Translations under genes and position numbers: made by a program
Shown here: positions 10,610 to 20,830 of the stretch, one piece after another
Position numbering within the stretch: position 1 is the first letter of the stretch
Layout of the letters: each line of letters opens with the position of its first letter
Origin: Methylococcales bacterium
Lineage (GTDB): Bacteria; Pseudomonadota; Gammaproteobacteria; Methylococcales; Methylomonadaceae
Reading direction: 5' to 3'
DNA: 64,000 nucleotides
Assembly: GCA_026399075.1 (NCBI GenBank)
Contig: JAPLRR010000043.1
Location: 1-64,000 of the forward strand
Notes under the pieces: model-generated
What the model was told of the DNA's origin: nothing
The model's database searches: none
Seen by the model: only the letters and a program-made list of their open reading frames with translations

Positions 10610-12064
10610 TTACAGCAGGACAACGTCATATTGTTCCTGGTTATATTCCGCCTCGGCCCGGAACTTAATCTGCACACCCAAGAATATTTCCAATTCAGCG
10701 AGCATGTCGGCATCTTCATCCAGCAGCATTTCCACTACGCCATTCGATGCCAGCACAAGTATGGTCTGCACCTTGTAAAGCCGCACTTCCCGGATAATTT
10801 CCCGGAATATTTCCAGGCACATCGACTCTGCGGTCTTCAACACCCCCCGCCCACCACAGGCACTACAAGGTTCACACAGGATATGCTCCAAACTTTCACG
10901 CGTCCTTTTGCGGGTCATTTCCACTAAGCCCAACACCGACACTTCGGTAATTTTTGTTTTCGCCCGGTCTTTTTCCAGATTGCGCTCCAATGCCAGCAAC
11001 ACCTGCTTTTTATGTTCTTCACTTTTCATATCGATAAAATCGATAATGATGATGCCACCAAGGTTTCTTAGCCTGAGCTGTCGGGCAATGGTTTGGGTCG
11101 CTTCCAGGTTGGTCTTGAAAATGGTTTCTTCCAAGTTCCGCCCGCCCACATAACCGCCAGTGTTCACATCCACGGTGGTCATAGCTTCGGTTTGGTCAAA
11201 AATCAGATAACCGCCGGACTTTAATTTGACCTTGCGTTCCAACGCTTTCTTTATTTCATCTTCGACACTGTAAATGTCAAAAACGGGGCATTCACCTGTG
11301 TAATGTTCGATCACCGGCACAATTTCAGGCACAAAGACCTCGGCAAACTCCAACAGGCGATGGTAAGTTTCCTTAGAATCCACCCGTACCCGGTCAATCC
11401 CTTCTTTGTATAAGTCCCTTAATGTCCTGATACTGAGCGGCAAATCCTTATGGATAAATTGCTTGGGTTTGGCGCTGGCAATTTTTTCGACTATTGATTC
11501 CCACAGCTTCAGTAAAAACGTCATATCTGCAATGAGTATGGATTCTTCCACGCACTCAGCTGCTGTCCTTGCGATAAAGCCCCCACATTTATGCGTGGCC
11601 CTGAACCCATCAAGGCAAGCCCTAAGCCGTACCCGCTCAGCTTCACATTCAATCCGCTGGGATACACCAGAATTATTCGAATAGGGCATGTAGACCTGAT
11701 AGCGCGAGGGGATCGAAATTTCGGTAGTTAACCGGGCGCCTTTGCTGCCCAAAGGGTCTTTGACCACTTGCACAACGATATGCTGGCCTTCATGCAGATA
11801 ATGTTCAATAATTTCTGAACCTTTCTTTTCCAGATCCTTGGCACACAAATCTGAAAGATGGATAAACGCGGCCTTAGGCAAGCCAATATCAACAAAAGCC
11901 GCTTGCATACCCGGCAAAACCCGGCATACTTCACCTTTGTAAATATTGCCCACCAAGCCCCGTTCCCGGCTACGTTCAATGATGAGTTCCTGCAACACAC
12001 CATTTTCTATGACGGCAACCCGGGTTTCTGGAGGCGTCACATTAATTAAAATTTCTTCACTCAT
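10610..12064 (-). CDS. rng: Ribonuclease G
   Basis: GNIYKGEVCRVLPGMQAAFVDIGL, TTVDVNTGGYVGGRNLEETI, EPCSACGGRG. Confidence 0.95.
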   Translation of the reverse strand: MSEEILINVTPPETRVAVIENGVLQELIIERSRERGLVGNIYKGEVCRVLPGMQAAFVDIGLPKAAFIHLSDLCAKDLEKKGSEIIEHYLHEGQHIVVQVVKDPLGSKGARLTTEISIPSRYQVYMPYSNNSGVSQRIECEAERVRLRACLDGFRATHKCGGFIARTAAECVEESILIADMTFLLKLWESIVEKIASAKPKQFIHKDLPLSIRTLRDLYKEGIDRVRVDSKETYHRLLEFAEVFVPEIVPVIEHYTGECPVFDIYSVEDEIKKALERKVKLKSGGYLIFDQTEAMTTVDVNTGGYVGGRNLEETIFKTNLEATQTIARQLRLRNLGGIIIIDFIDMKSEEHKKQVLLALERNLEKDRAKTKITEVSVLGLVEMTRKRTRESLEHILCEPCSACGGRGVLKTAESMCLEIFREIIREVRLYKVQTILVLASNGVVEMLLDEDADMLAELEIFLGVQIKFRAEAEYNQEQYDVVLL

Positions 12065-12636
12065 TTGAAAAGCACTATCCCTTGTTTTGATAATAGTTCG
12101 GCAGTCTCAAATAATGGCAAACCGACCACGCCAGAAAAACTGCCTTTTATAGTTTCCACAAACACACTGCCCAAGCCTTGTATAGCATAACTGCCTGCTT
12201 TATCCAATGGCTCGCCGGTTTCCCAATAGTCTTGAATTTGCCGCGCTGTCAAATGCCTGAAAGTCACTTCGGTGATACTCACGACTTGGCCATGCTCCCG
12301 CCCCCTTAATGAGACCGCGCTATAAACCTGATGGGTTTTGCCTGACAATTGTGTCAACATTGCCAAGGCATCTGCTTGGTCTTTGGGTTTACCCATAATT
12401 ATAGACCCTAAAACAACGGCTGTGTCAGCGGCAAGCACAGGAATTTCAGTATTGAGCCGGATCTTACACGCTGCCGACTTTTCAGCCGCCAGACGTTGCA
12501 CATAGGCTAAAGGCGCTTCATTAGGCAAGGGGGTCTCATCAATATCCACCGGATAAACCTGATAAATGACTTTTATCTGGTCAAGGAGCTCCTGTCGGCG
12601 CGGAGATGCTGAAGCAAGGATAATTTGTTCGGCCAT
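12061..12636 (-). CDS. maf: Maf-family nucleotide pyrophosphatase
   Basis: ILASASPRRQELLDQI, VLAADTAVVLG. Confidence 0.93.
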   Translation of the reverse strand: MAEQIILASASPRRQELLDQIKVIYQVYPVDIDETPLPNEAPLAYVQRLAAEKSAACKIRLNTEIPVLAADTAVVLGSIIMGKPKDQADALAMLTQLSGKTHQVYSAVSLRGREHGQVVSITEVTFRHLTARQIQDYWETGEPLDKAGSYAIQGLGSVFVETIKGSFSGVVGLPLFETAELLSKQGIVLFK

Positions 12637-13103
12637 TAGCGGTGATAAGGGTGGTTATTAAGAATACTCCAGGCACGGTAAAGCTGTTCAGCCACGATAA
12701 TGCGCACTAGAGGATGGGGAAAAGTGAGCTTGGATAAGCTCCATGATTCCCGTGCCAATTGTTTGGCGCTATCGGCCAAACCTTCCGGCCCGCCAATTAG
12801 TATGGCAACGTCCTGGCCGCTTGCCTGCCAGCGTTGCATGGCTTGTGCCAATTCCGGGGTAGTCCATGGCTTGCCAGGGATATCCAAGGTCACAACATGG
12901 TTGGCTTGAGGAATAGCCGCCAGCATCCGTTCCCCTTCCTCTTTTACAATACGGGCAAGGTCGCTGTTTTTGCCCCGCTTACCCGGTGCAATTTCTTTAA
13001 GCACCAAGCCGCAATCACGCGGCAAGCGTTTGGCATATTCATCGTAGCCCTGCTGTACCCAGCCCGGCATACGGTTTCCCACTGAAATCAGATTTATTTG
13101 CAT
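12636..13103 (-). CDS. rlmH: 23S rRNA (pseudouridine1915-N3)-methyltransferase RlmH
   Basis: [59 protein letters not shown]. Confidence 0.93.
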   Translation of the reverse strand: MQINLISVGNRMPGWVQQGYDEYAKRLPRDCGLVLKEIAPGKRGKNSDLARIVKEEGERMLAAIPQANHVVTLDIPGKPWTTPELAQAMQRWQASGQDVAILIGGPEGLADSAKQLARESWSLSKLTFPHPLVRIIVAEQLYRAWSILNNHPYHR

Positions 13104-13292
13104 GGGCATGCAGGATACAGGCAACAAAGCGTTGATGCAACGTAAGGTGCAGCATAAATAGCTAGCGCGGCACATTTTAAAACGAAGCCTAAACTTACAG
13201 GCAAACTAAAAAAATGGGGCTAAAAATGCGCAGTTAAAACAAAAATTGGCTGTTATAACTGGCTTAACGGTGGTTTAAAAAGCTCACCAACT

Positions 13293-13322
13293 GTGTTGTT
13301 TGTTGAAAACGACAAACAACAC
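13293..13322. repeat. Perfect hairpin, 11-bp stem / 8-nt loop
   Basis: GTGTTGTTTGT tgaaaacg ACAAACAACAC. Confidence 0.85.
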
Positions 13323-13332
13323 GCTTGGCAGT

Positions 13333-13361
13333 CCAGTTAAAATCCCGTAGATTTTAACTGG
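13333..13361. repeat. Perfect hairpin, 12-bp stem / 5-nt loop, possible panD 3' structure
   Basis: CCAGTTAAAATC ccgta GATTTTAACTGG. Confidence 0.85.
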
Positions 13362-13397
13362 CTCTTTTCTGACTTCTTAAAAAGGTGATGTTAACAA

Positions 13398-13778
13398 TTA
13401 GCTTGCCTGAACTGGGATAGAAAAGGCGGAACGTGACACTTGGTTTTTTTCGTTAAAATAAACCAGCGTGGGTTTGTGTAAATCGGCTTCTTGCTGATCT
13501 AAAATCGTATATGCGCACACAATGATCAAATCGCCTGGACACGCCAAGCGGGCCGCAGCCCCGTTCACAGAAAACACCCCGGAGCCGTCTTCTGCACGTA
13601 TTGCATAAGTCGTGAAGCGTGCGCCATTATTGACATTGTAAATTTGGATTTGCTCGTATTCCCGTATGCCTGACAGATCAAGAATAGCGCCGTCAATCGC
13701 ACAAGAACCCTCATAGCCCAATTCTGAACGAGTTACCGTGGCACGGTGCAACTTCGCTTTAAGCATCGTAATTTGCAT
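13398..13778 (-). CDS. panD: Aspartate 1-decarboxylase
   Basis: [10 protein letters not shown] autocleavage site; 126 aa. Confidence 0.95.
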   Translation of the reverse strand: MQITMLKAKLHRATVTRSELGYEGSCAIDGAILDLSGIREYEQIQIYNVNNGARFTTYAIRAEDGSGVFSVNGAAARLACPGDLIIVCAYTILDQQEADLHKPTLVYFNEKNQVSRSAFSIPVQAS

Positions 13779-13919
13779 AAATAAGCACCATAAATACGTG
13801 GAAAAACTGGGTATTATCCCTTAAATGCAGTAACTCATCAACTTTTTGAACACTTAACTTAGCTTATTGAAGGGGAAGTCACCAAATTAAAACGTAGGCA
13901 AGACAGCAAACCGCCAATA

Positions 13920-13981
13920 TATAGAGTACGAAGTTGGTAAGGCGACACAAGATTCCCTTCCCCTTTGGGAGAGGGTTAGGG
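13920..13981. repeat. Dispersed repeat (family B), inverted copy at 62441-62499
   Basis: tatagagtacgaagttggtaaggcgacacaagattccct...ctttgggagagggtta is the reverse complement of 62441-62499, apart from a few extra bases. Confidence 0.8.
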
Positions 13982-14040
13982 TATTTCAAATGTCGCTTTA
14001 CCAGCTTCGGCTCCTATAACCCCGTGCAACAGGTCAAACG

Positions 14041-14883
14041 TTATCTGGAAAAATAGATATTATCAATTAACCTTGTTTTACCGAGTTTTGCAGCAACCAA
14101 CAACACCAACTCCCTATCGTCTGGTGCGGCTTTTGCCAAATCGCTGCTGCGGCACACAGAAAAATAATCCGGTACAAACCCCGCCTGCGTTAAAGACAAC
14201 AAAGCCTGCTGCTCTACGGCGTTATAATCTTGGACTCCCGCCAAAATGGCATCGCGGGCAACGCATAAAGAATAAAAAAGCTTTGCGGCTACTGCCTTTT
14301 CCTTAACCGTCAAATAGCCATTTCTTGAACTCATGGCCAAGCCACTAGGCTCCCTAACCGTATCCACCCCTAAAATCTCGACGGGGATATGCAAATCCCT
14401 CGCCATCGTTTTTATAACGGCCAATTGCTGGAAATCTTTTAAGCCAAACAGGGCAATATCCGGTTGCACACAATTGAATAACTTACAGACTACCGTGGCA
14501 ACACCGCTAAAATGCCCAGGCCGGGATGCCCCACAATACTTGTCAGACAGGCCGCTTACGGTAACGGTGGTTTTGGCATCAGGCGTGTAAATGTCTGCAA
14601 CCGCAGGTAAAAACAATAAGTCAGTGTCTTCTATGGCCAATTTTTTTTGGTCATCCTGCTCGGTGCGCGGATAAGACTCAAAATCTTCACCCACACCAAA
14701 TTGGGTGGGATTGACAAAAATACTGACCACAATACGGTCGGCTAATTTTTTAGCCTCCCTGACCAGTTGGAGGTGTCCGTCATGTAGATTGCCCATGGTA
14801 GGGACAAAGGCCACTGTTTCTCCTTTTATGCGCCACGCTTTGATGGCATGGCGCAATTCGACAACTGTGTTTACGACCTGCAT
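14041..14883 (-). CDS. panC: Pantothenate synthetase
   Basis: VPTMGNLHDGHLQLV, IFVNPTQFG, GLKDFQQLAVI. Confidence 0.95.
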   Translation of the reverse strand: MQVVNTVVELRHAIKAWRIKGETVAFVPTMGNLHDGHLQLVREAKKLADRIVVSIFVNPTQFGVGEDFESYPRTEQDDQKKLAIEDTDLLFLPAVADIYTPDAKTTVTVSGLSDKYCGASRPGHFSGVATVVCKLFNCVQPDIALFGLKDFQQLAVIKTMARDLHIPVEILGVDTVREPSGLAMSSRNGYLTVKEKAVAAKLFYSLCVARDAILAGVQDYNAVEQQALLSLTQAGFVPDYFSVCRSSDLAKAAPDDRELVLLVAAKLGKTRLIDNIYFSR

Positions 14884-14888
14884 AGATA

Positions 14889-15704
14889 CTAAAAACTCTC
14901 TTGGGAACTGGGAAATTGCGCCTGTTTTACGGCTTGATGGTAGGCTAAAATGGCAGATTCAATGCTGTCCGCATTTTGCATGAAGTTTTTTGAAAAACGG
15001 GGGCGTTTAGTTATGCCGATATTGAGCATGTCATAAAGCACCAACACCTGGCCGTCACAATCAACACCCGCGCCAATCCCAATAACTGGAATACTAAGCT
15101 GGCCGCTAATTTCCTTGGCCAGCGCCGCTGGTACACACTCCAACACCAACATCCCCGCCCCGGCTTCTTGCAATTGATGGGCATCGGCAATAATTTTTGC
15201 CGCATCGGCAGGGGCTTTCCCTTGCACCTTATAATTCCCCAATTGATTGATCAGTTGCGGCAACAAGCCTAAATGACCGCAGACTGGGATGCCTTGGTCA
15301 ACCAAAAACTGGACGCAGTCATAACGGGGGCCTTCCAGCTTCACCATTTGTACCCCGCCTAGCTGCATCAATTTTGCGGCATTTTTGGCGGCAAGTGCTG
15401 GCGTGGAATAGCTCATAAACGGCAAATCAGCCATTACAAAAGCCCGATGCCTTGCATTGCTAACACAACGGGCATGATAAACCATATCCCTGACAGTAAC
15501 TGGCAAGGTCGTACCATGGCCTTGGACTACCATCCCCAGCGAATCACCCACCAACATTACATCAACGCCAGTTTGATCAATTAATGCGCTAAAACTGGCA
15601 TCGTAAGCCGTCAGGCAGCTGATTTTTTCCCCACGCCGCTTCATAGCCAGCAAATCATTGACCGTCAATAGTTTTGTTGTGGAATCGTAATTCGTTTGGT
15701 TCAT
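14889..15704 (-). CDS. panB: 3-methyl-2-oxobutanoate hydroxymethyltransferase
   Basis: ISCLTAYDASFSALIDQTGVDVMLVGDSLGMVVQGH. Confidence 0.95.
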   Translation of the reverse strand: MNQTNYDSTTKLLTVNDLLAMKRRGEKISCLTAYDASFSALIDQTGVDVMLVGDSLGMVVQGHGTTLPVTVRDMVYHARCVSNARHRAFVMADLPFMSYSTPALAAKNAAKLMQLGGVQMVKLEGPRYDCVQFLVDQGIPVCGHLGLLPQLINQLGNYKVQGKAPADAAKIIADAHQLQEAGAGMLVLECVPAALAKEISGQLSIPVIGIGAGVDCDGQVLVLYDMLNIGITKRPRFSKNFMQNADSIESAILAYHQAVKQAQFPSSQESF

Positions 15705-15705
15705 A

Positions 15706-16209
15706 TCAGTTCAGCCGTTTCAACCCAGAAAAAGGGCACTTTGCAAGCAGACCGCTAATGGCACCTTTCCCCGGAATAATGATGTCAGGGGCGATTTCTG
15801 ACAAAGGGTATAAAACAAAAGCCCGCTCAGCCAAGCCTGGATGGGGTACGGTTAAATCAGGAAAATCAAGCATTTGATCGCCATAAATCAAGATGTCCAA
15901 GTCTAATGTCCGCGCGCCCCAACGCTCCCCTCTCCTTATCCGGCCTTGGCCGGTTTCAATGGCTTGTAGGGCTTGCAACAAAGCATGAGGTGCCAATTCT
16001 GTGGTTATCCCCATCACGGCATTTATATAATCAGGTTGGTCTTGAGGCCCCATAGGCACACTCTGGTACAAACTGGAAAACGAGATTTCCCGCACACCAA
16101 GCAAGTTGGCGATAGCTAAACGCGCCGATTTGATTTGGGTGACGGGTTCGGCAAGATTGCTGCCCAAGCCAAGGTAAGCGGTAACAGGGATGCTGTCGGA
16201 TTGATTCAT
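15706..16209 (-). CDS. folK: 2-amino-4-hydroxy-6-hydroxymethyldihydropteridine diphosphokinase
   Basis: AYLGLGSNLAEP, RRGERWGARTLDLDILIYGD, VPHPGLAERAFVLYPL. Confidence 0.95.
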   Translation of the reverse strand: MNQSDSIPVTAYLGLGSNLAEPVTQIKSARLAIANLLGVREISFSSLYQSVPMGPQDQPDYINAVMGITTELAPHALLQALQAIETGQGRIRRGERWGARTLDLDILIYGDQMLDFPDLTVPHPGLAERAFVLYPLSEIAPDIIIPGKGAISGLLAKCPFSGLKRLN

Positions 16210-16356
16210 GGTTGATTTAATGTGCTGGTTTAGCTAAAGGCAAACAGCGTAGGCGGGTTTCAATAAGTATTCTATTAATTTGGCATTAAACTGCTACTAA
16301 ACGGGTGAGTATCTTTAGGGCATTTGTAATTATTTACTTCCCCTTATGAAACTGCT

Positions 16357-16386
16357 GGGGGTGAGGGGAAAATCTCCCCTCACCCC
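16357..16386. repeat. GC-rich hairpin
   Basis: GGGGTGAGGGGA ... TCCCCTCACCCC inverted repeat downstream of pcnB. Confidence 0.7.
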
Positions 16387-16501
16387 TTCCAAAGAGGGGA
16401 ACCGCATAGGTACGAAAATTATTAGCAATCCCACCAGTTGTTTAATCCATTTACAAACACGGACAAGGCGGCAACAGGTAAGCTTGATTGTGGGGGCATT
16501 G

Positions 16502-17851
16502 CTATGCCTCTTTCCCTGGGCTGCCACCTTTACTGTTACCACGGAAATTCCTTTTTCGGGCTGGTTTCCCATTTTGGGGTTTACGTGGTGGCTGGGTCAT
16601 TTTCCGTTGTTCGTTTTCATCGGCTTCCTGATATTTACCCCACCACGCTGCCAACGTTGGGTCAGCCCCGCCCGTCTGCGCCCGCAAAACTAGGAAATCA
16701 TAACCCGCCCTAAAGCGGGGATGGCTGATCAAGCGGCTAGGTTTGGAGCCGAAACGGGCATTAAACTTTGGCTGCAAACTCCAGACTTCACGCATGGCCA
16801 TGGTGATATGTCGTGGTAAAGCGGTGCTCTTAATTTGCCTGCCGATAATTTCGTTGGCTGCCTCCTGATAAGCCATGAACTCAACCATCCCCTGAGCCAT
16901 TTTTTCTTTAGCCCGCATTTGCACAGGCTCCCACAAAAAAGCGGCCAATAAAAAATAAGCCGTCACGGTTTTGCCTTCAGCCATGCGGTTGTCGGAGTTT
17001 TCCAAGGCTTTAATCAGCAATAAGCGTGGGAAACCATTATCTTCAATCGACAAGCTGTTTTCCGTGGCAGGGAACAGTACTTGGAACAAGCCATAGTGCC
17101 TCAGCATTTCGAAAGTTTGCAGCGCATAACCTGACAAAAATAACTTAAGCGCCTCGTCGTAAAGCCTGGCTGACGGTATGCTGGACAACAATTCAGCGGC
17201 TTGGTGCATCGCTTTTTCGCACTCAGGATGCAGCTTAAAGCCCAGTTTGACGGCAAAGCGCACGGCCCTTAGCATACGCACAGGGTCTTCCCGGAACCGG
17301 GTGAGGGGATCACCAATCAGCCTAAGGGTTGAGGCTTTATGGTCAGCCATCCCATCGACATAATCCACCACTGAGAAATCTTTTATATTGTAGTAAAGTG
17401 CGTTGACGGTAAAGTCCCTGCGCCACACATCTTCCTCTATCGTACCGTAAACATTATCCCGCAACAGCCGCCCTTCCTTGTTGAGCACTTGTTTGTCATT
17501 TTGCTCCTCACCAGCACCCCGAAATGTCGCCACTTCAATGACTTCGCGGCCAAAATGCACATGCGCCAACCGAAATCTGCGGCCTATCAGGCGACAGTTA
17601 CGGAACACCTTCCTGATTTGCTCAGGATCGGCATTGGTGACCACATCGAAATCTTTAGGTTCGCGGCCCAATAATAAATCACGCACGCAACCACCCACAA
17701 GATAGGCGTCAAAACCTTCTTTTTGCAGCTTATACAAAACCTTCAGCGCATTTTCACTAATTTGGGCGCGTGAAATATTATGTTCAGGCCTAGCATAGAT
17801 CTTGACTTTAGATGCGACTGGTTCAACTTCATTTCTAACTGAAGTGATCAA
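16502..17851 (-). CDS. pcnB: Poly(A) polymerase I
   Basis: AYLVGGCVRDLLLGREPKDFDVVT; VWRRDFTVNALYYN. Confidence 0.93.
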   Translation of the reverse strand: MITSVRNEVEPVASKVKIYARPEHNISRAQISENALKVLYKLQKEGFDAYLVGGCVRDLLLGREPKDFDVVTNADPEQIRKVFRNCRLIGRRFRLAHVHFGREVIEVATFRGAGEEQNDKQVLNKEGRLLRDNVYGTIEEDVWRRDFTVNALYYNIKDFSVVDYVDGMADHKASTLRLIGDPLTRFREDPVRMLRAVRFAVKLGFKLHPECEKAMHQAAELLSSIPSARLYDEALKLFLSGYALQTFEMLRHYGLFQVLFPATENSLSIEDNGFPRLLLIKALENSDNRMAEGKTVTAYFLLAAFLWEPVQMRAKEKMAQGMVEFMAYQEAANEIIGRQIKSTALPRHITMAMREVWSLQPKFNARFGSKPSRLISHPRFRAGYDFLVLRAQTGGADPTLAAWWGKYQEADENEQRKMTQPPRKPQNGKPARKRNFRGNSKGGSPGKEA

Positions 17852-18095
17852 TTTTTTAAAGAATTTAAAAATAGCCTTTAACCCTGTTTATTTGTTCTAC
17901 TTATGGCAATCATATCATTTGATACATTCTATCCTACAAACAATCTTCTTTTTTTTTTACATTAGCCTTTTGAGTATAGTAGAATCATTGCACTGATTTT
18001 TACAAGCACCTGTTGTGCATCTAACAAAAATTAAAGATCAGGCAACCATTTTTTAAATATTCGCAGCAAACATTTGCGTACCTAGCGGGATTGTT

Positions 18096-18275
18096 ATGTT
18101 CAAAAAGATTCTTAATGGCTTCATTGACCATCCACTATTAACCAGCCTTTTTGTAGCGGATTTTGGTATCCTCTTGTTCCATAGGCCACCTTTCTTATTC
18201 TCTTTGGCCATGCTGGGCGCGTTAATGGCAATGTGCATGTATTTTGGCCAAAAATTAGCTTTATTTAAAGCTTAG
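18096..18275 (+). CDS. Small 59-aa membrane protein, not in the supplied ORF track
   Basis: ATG-TAG frame MFKKILNGFIDHPLLTSLFVADFGILLFHRPPFLFSLAMLGALMAMCMYFGQKLALFKA; TAG overlaps the GTG start of the next gene (TAGTG). Confidence 0.55.
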   Translation: MFKKILNGFIDHPLLTSLFVADFGILLFHRPPFLFSLAMLGALMAMCMYFGQKLALFKA

Positions 18276-18739
18276 TGCCCCAGAAAATAAAAAAAGTCTT
18301 ACCGCCAGGACTGGGCACTCCCCCAGCTCCTGGTTTTTTACGCCGTATGGCCGCGCAGGTTTATGATGGTTTGTTGCTGATTGCCATTTTATTCCTTGCC
18401 ACTGCCTTATTGCTGCCCTTTACTGTCGGCGAAGCGGTCAGTAGCCAGCAAGTCATAATTTACCGCATCTACCTCGTTTTGGTCAGCTTCTTTTTTTACG
18501 GTTGGTTTTGGACGCATGGCGGACAAACACTAGGCTTACGGGCATGGAAAATAAAAGTCCTTACGCTAGACCAAAAAACCATTAGTTGGCCACAGGCTTT
18601 ATTGCGGTTTGCCACAGCCGCTGTCTCGTGGGGCATGTTTGGCTTGGGATTTTTATGGATACTTGTTGATAAAAAGCGGCGCAGTTGGCATGACATGCTA
18701 TCTGGAACCGCCCTGTTTTTGGAGCCCAAAGACAGGTGA
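18275..18739 (+). CDS. RDD-family membrane protein (GTG start)
   Basis: PGFLRRMAAQVYDGLLLIAILFLATALLLPF; FYGWFWTHGGQTLGLRAWKIKV. Confidence 0.88.
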   Translation: MPQKIKKVLPPGLGTPPAPGFLRRMAAQVYDGLLLIAILFLATALLLPFTVGEAVSSQQVIIYRIYLVLVSFFFYGWFWTHGGQTLGLRAWKIKVLTLDQKTISWPQALLRFATAAVSWGMFGLGFLWILVDKKRRSWHDMLSGTALFLEPKDR

Positions 18740-18790
18740 TGGCAACGGCTGGCCCCTAAAATAATTATAATAACTGCAAGATTTACACTT

Positions 18791-20830
18791 ATGAAAAATC
18801 CTTTGCTTTGCCATGCCGACTTACCCCTGTTTTCCCAAATCAAACCAGAACATATTGAACCCGCAATAGACCAATTGCTGGCCGATGCCCGTTCCGTCGT
18901 CGAACAACAACTCCAGACCAAAAAAAACTACACATGGGACAAGCTGGTCGTCCCCCTGGAAGAGGCAGAGAACACGCTGAACAAAGCGTGGTCTCCAGTC
19001 AGCCATCTTAATTCCGTCGTTAATAGCGATGAGCTTAGGGCAGCTTACAATGAATGCCTGCCTAAACTCAGCGACTACTCAACTGAAATGGGCCAAAATC
19101 GGCGTCTATTTTATGCTTACCGGGTATTGGCCAAAAGCGCTGAGTTTGCGACGTTAGACACTGCCCAGCAAAAAGTTATCCGTAATGCCTTAAGGGGTTT
19201 TAAGCTATCGGGTGTCGATTTAAACGCCGAAAAGAAACAACGCTTTAAGGAAATCAACCAAGAACTTTCCAGCCACTCCAGCCAATTTGAAGAAAACCTG
19301 CTGGATGCAACCAATGCCTGGACTAAGCTTTTTAGCCATAAACGCGATTTGGCAGGCCTGCCCGATTCGGCCTTGGCCCAAGCCAAACAAACAGCGGCCA
19401 ACCAAGGCGAAGAAGGCTGGATGATTACCTTACACGGCCCATCCTACCAAGCCGTAATGACTTACGCCGACGACCGCATGTTGCGCAGGGAAGTTTATGA
19501 AGCCTATTGCACCCGCGCCTCAGACCAAGGCCCCCATGCAGACCAATGGGACAATAGCCTGATCATGGAGCAAATCCTGTCCTTGCGCCATGAAAAAGCC
19601 CGTCTTTTAGGCTTCAATAACTACGCCGAACTGTCGCTCGCCACCAAGATGGCGGATAAAACGACGGATGTCATCGACTTCCTGCAAGACTTGGCCAGCA
19701 AATCATGGCGGCAAGCACGGAATGACTTGGTCCAACTGCACGATTTTAGTAGACAGCATTACGACGCTGGCGACCTTGAGCCTTGGGATATAGGCTATTA
19801 TTCAGAAAAAATGCGCCAAGACTTTTTTAAGCTTTCACAAGAAGAAGTGAAAGCCTATTTTCCCATTAGCTGTGTGCTGCCTGGATTATTTACCATAGTT
19901 GAAAAGCTGTATGGCCTGCAAATAACCGAGATTACCGAGTTTGACAGCTGGCATCCCGACGTGCGTTTTTTCCAAATCAATGACAACACCGGTGAGTCGC
20001 GCGGACAGTTTTATATCGACCTGTATGCCCGCCCCCATAAACGTGGCGGCGCTTGGATGGATGATTGTGTGGGCCGCCGGAAACACAACGGCATTGTACA
20101 AAACCCGGTTGCTTACCTGACTTGTAACTTTACCCCACCTACTGGCGATGAGCCGGCCTTACTGACCCATGACGAGGTCATCACCTTGTTCCATGAATTT
20201 GGCCACGGCTTGCACCATATGCTGACCCAAATTGATTATCTGGACGTGTCCGGCATTAATGGCGTGGAATGGGATGCTGTAGAATTGCCCAGCCAATTTA
20301 TGGAAAACTGGTGCTGGGAACAAGAAGCCTTGGCCTTAATTTCAGGGCATTACCAAACTGGCGAGCCTTTACCCGAAGACTTGTTGAAAAAAATGCTGGA
20401 TGCGAAAAACTTTCAGGCTGGCATGATGATGGTCAGACAATTGGAATTTAGCTTGTTTGACTTTAGGATTCATCAGGATTATGAACCTGAAAAAGGTGGC
20501 CGCATCTATGAAATCTTAAGCAAAGTCAGGGCACAAGTTGCCGTCATCACACCTCCAGCATTTAACCGCTTTGCCCATGGCTTTTCGCATATTTTTGCGG
20601 GTGGTTATGGCGCAGGTTATTACAGTTACAAATGGGCAGAAGTTCTTTCTAGCGATGCCTTTTCCTTATTTGAAGAAAAAGGGATTTTTGACCAAGAAAC
20701 AGGCCAGTCATTTTTAAGCAACATTCTTGAACAAGGCGGTAGCCAAGATGCCATGGATTTATTTATTAAATTCCGTGGGCGTAAGCCAAGCATAGACGCT
20801 TTGTTAAGGCATAACGGCATCACTGCATGA
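18791..20830 (+). CDS. prlC: Oligopeptidase A (M3 family)
   Basis: [11 protein letters not shown] zinc motif; 679 aa. Confidence 0.95.
   Translation: MKNPLLCHADLPLFSQIKPEHIEPAIDQLLADARSVVEQQLQTKKNYTWDKLVVPLEEAENTLNKAWSPVSHLNSVVNSDELRAAYNECLPKLSDYSTEMGQNRRLFYAYRVLAKSAEFATLDTAQQKVIRNALRGFKLSGVDLNAEKKQRFKEINQELSSHSSQFEENLLDATNAWTKLFSHKRDLAGLPDSALAQAKQTAANQGEEGWMITLHGPSYQAVMTYADDRMLRREVYEAYCTRASDQGPHADQWDNSLIMEQILSLRHEKARLLGFNNYAELSLATKMADKTTDVIDFLQDLASKSWRQARNDLVQLHDFSRQHYDAGDLEPWDIGYYSEKMRQDFFKLSQEEVKAYFPISCVLPGLFTIVEKLYGLQITEITEFDSWHPDVRFFQINDNTGESRGQFYIDLYARPHKRGGAWMDDCVGRRKHNGIVQNPVAYLTCNFTPPTGDEPALLTHDEVITLFHEFGHGLHHMLTQIDYLDVSGINGVEWDAVELPSQFMENWCWEQEALALISGHYQTGEPLPEDLLKKMLDAKNFQAGMMMVRQLEFSLFDFRIHQDYEPEKGGRIYEILSKVRAQVAVITPPAFNRFAHGFSHIFAGGYGAGYYSYKWAEVLSSDAFSLFEEKGIFDQETGQSFLSNILEQGGSQDAMDLFIKFRGRKPSIDALLRHNGITA

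Noticed and set aside
16346-16713. Plus-strand ORFs downstream of and opposite pcnB
   Set aside because: They overlap the pcnB C-terminus and a GC-rich hairpin; no homologous features.
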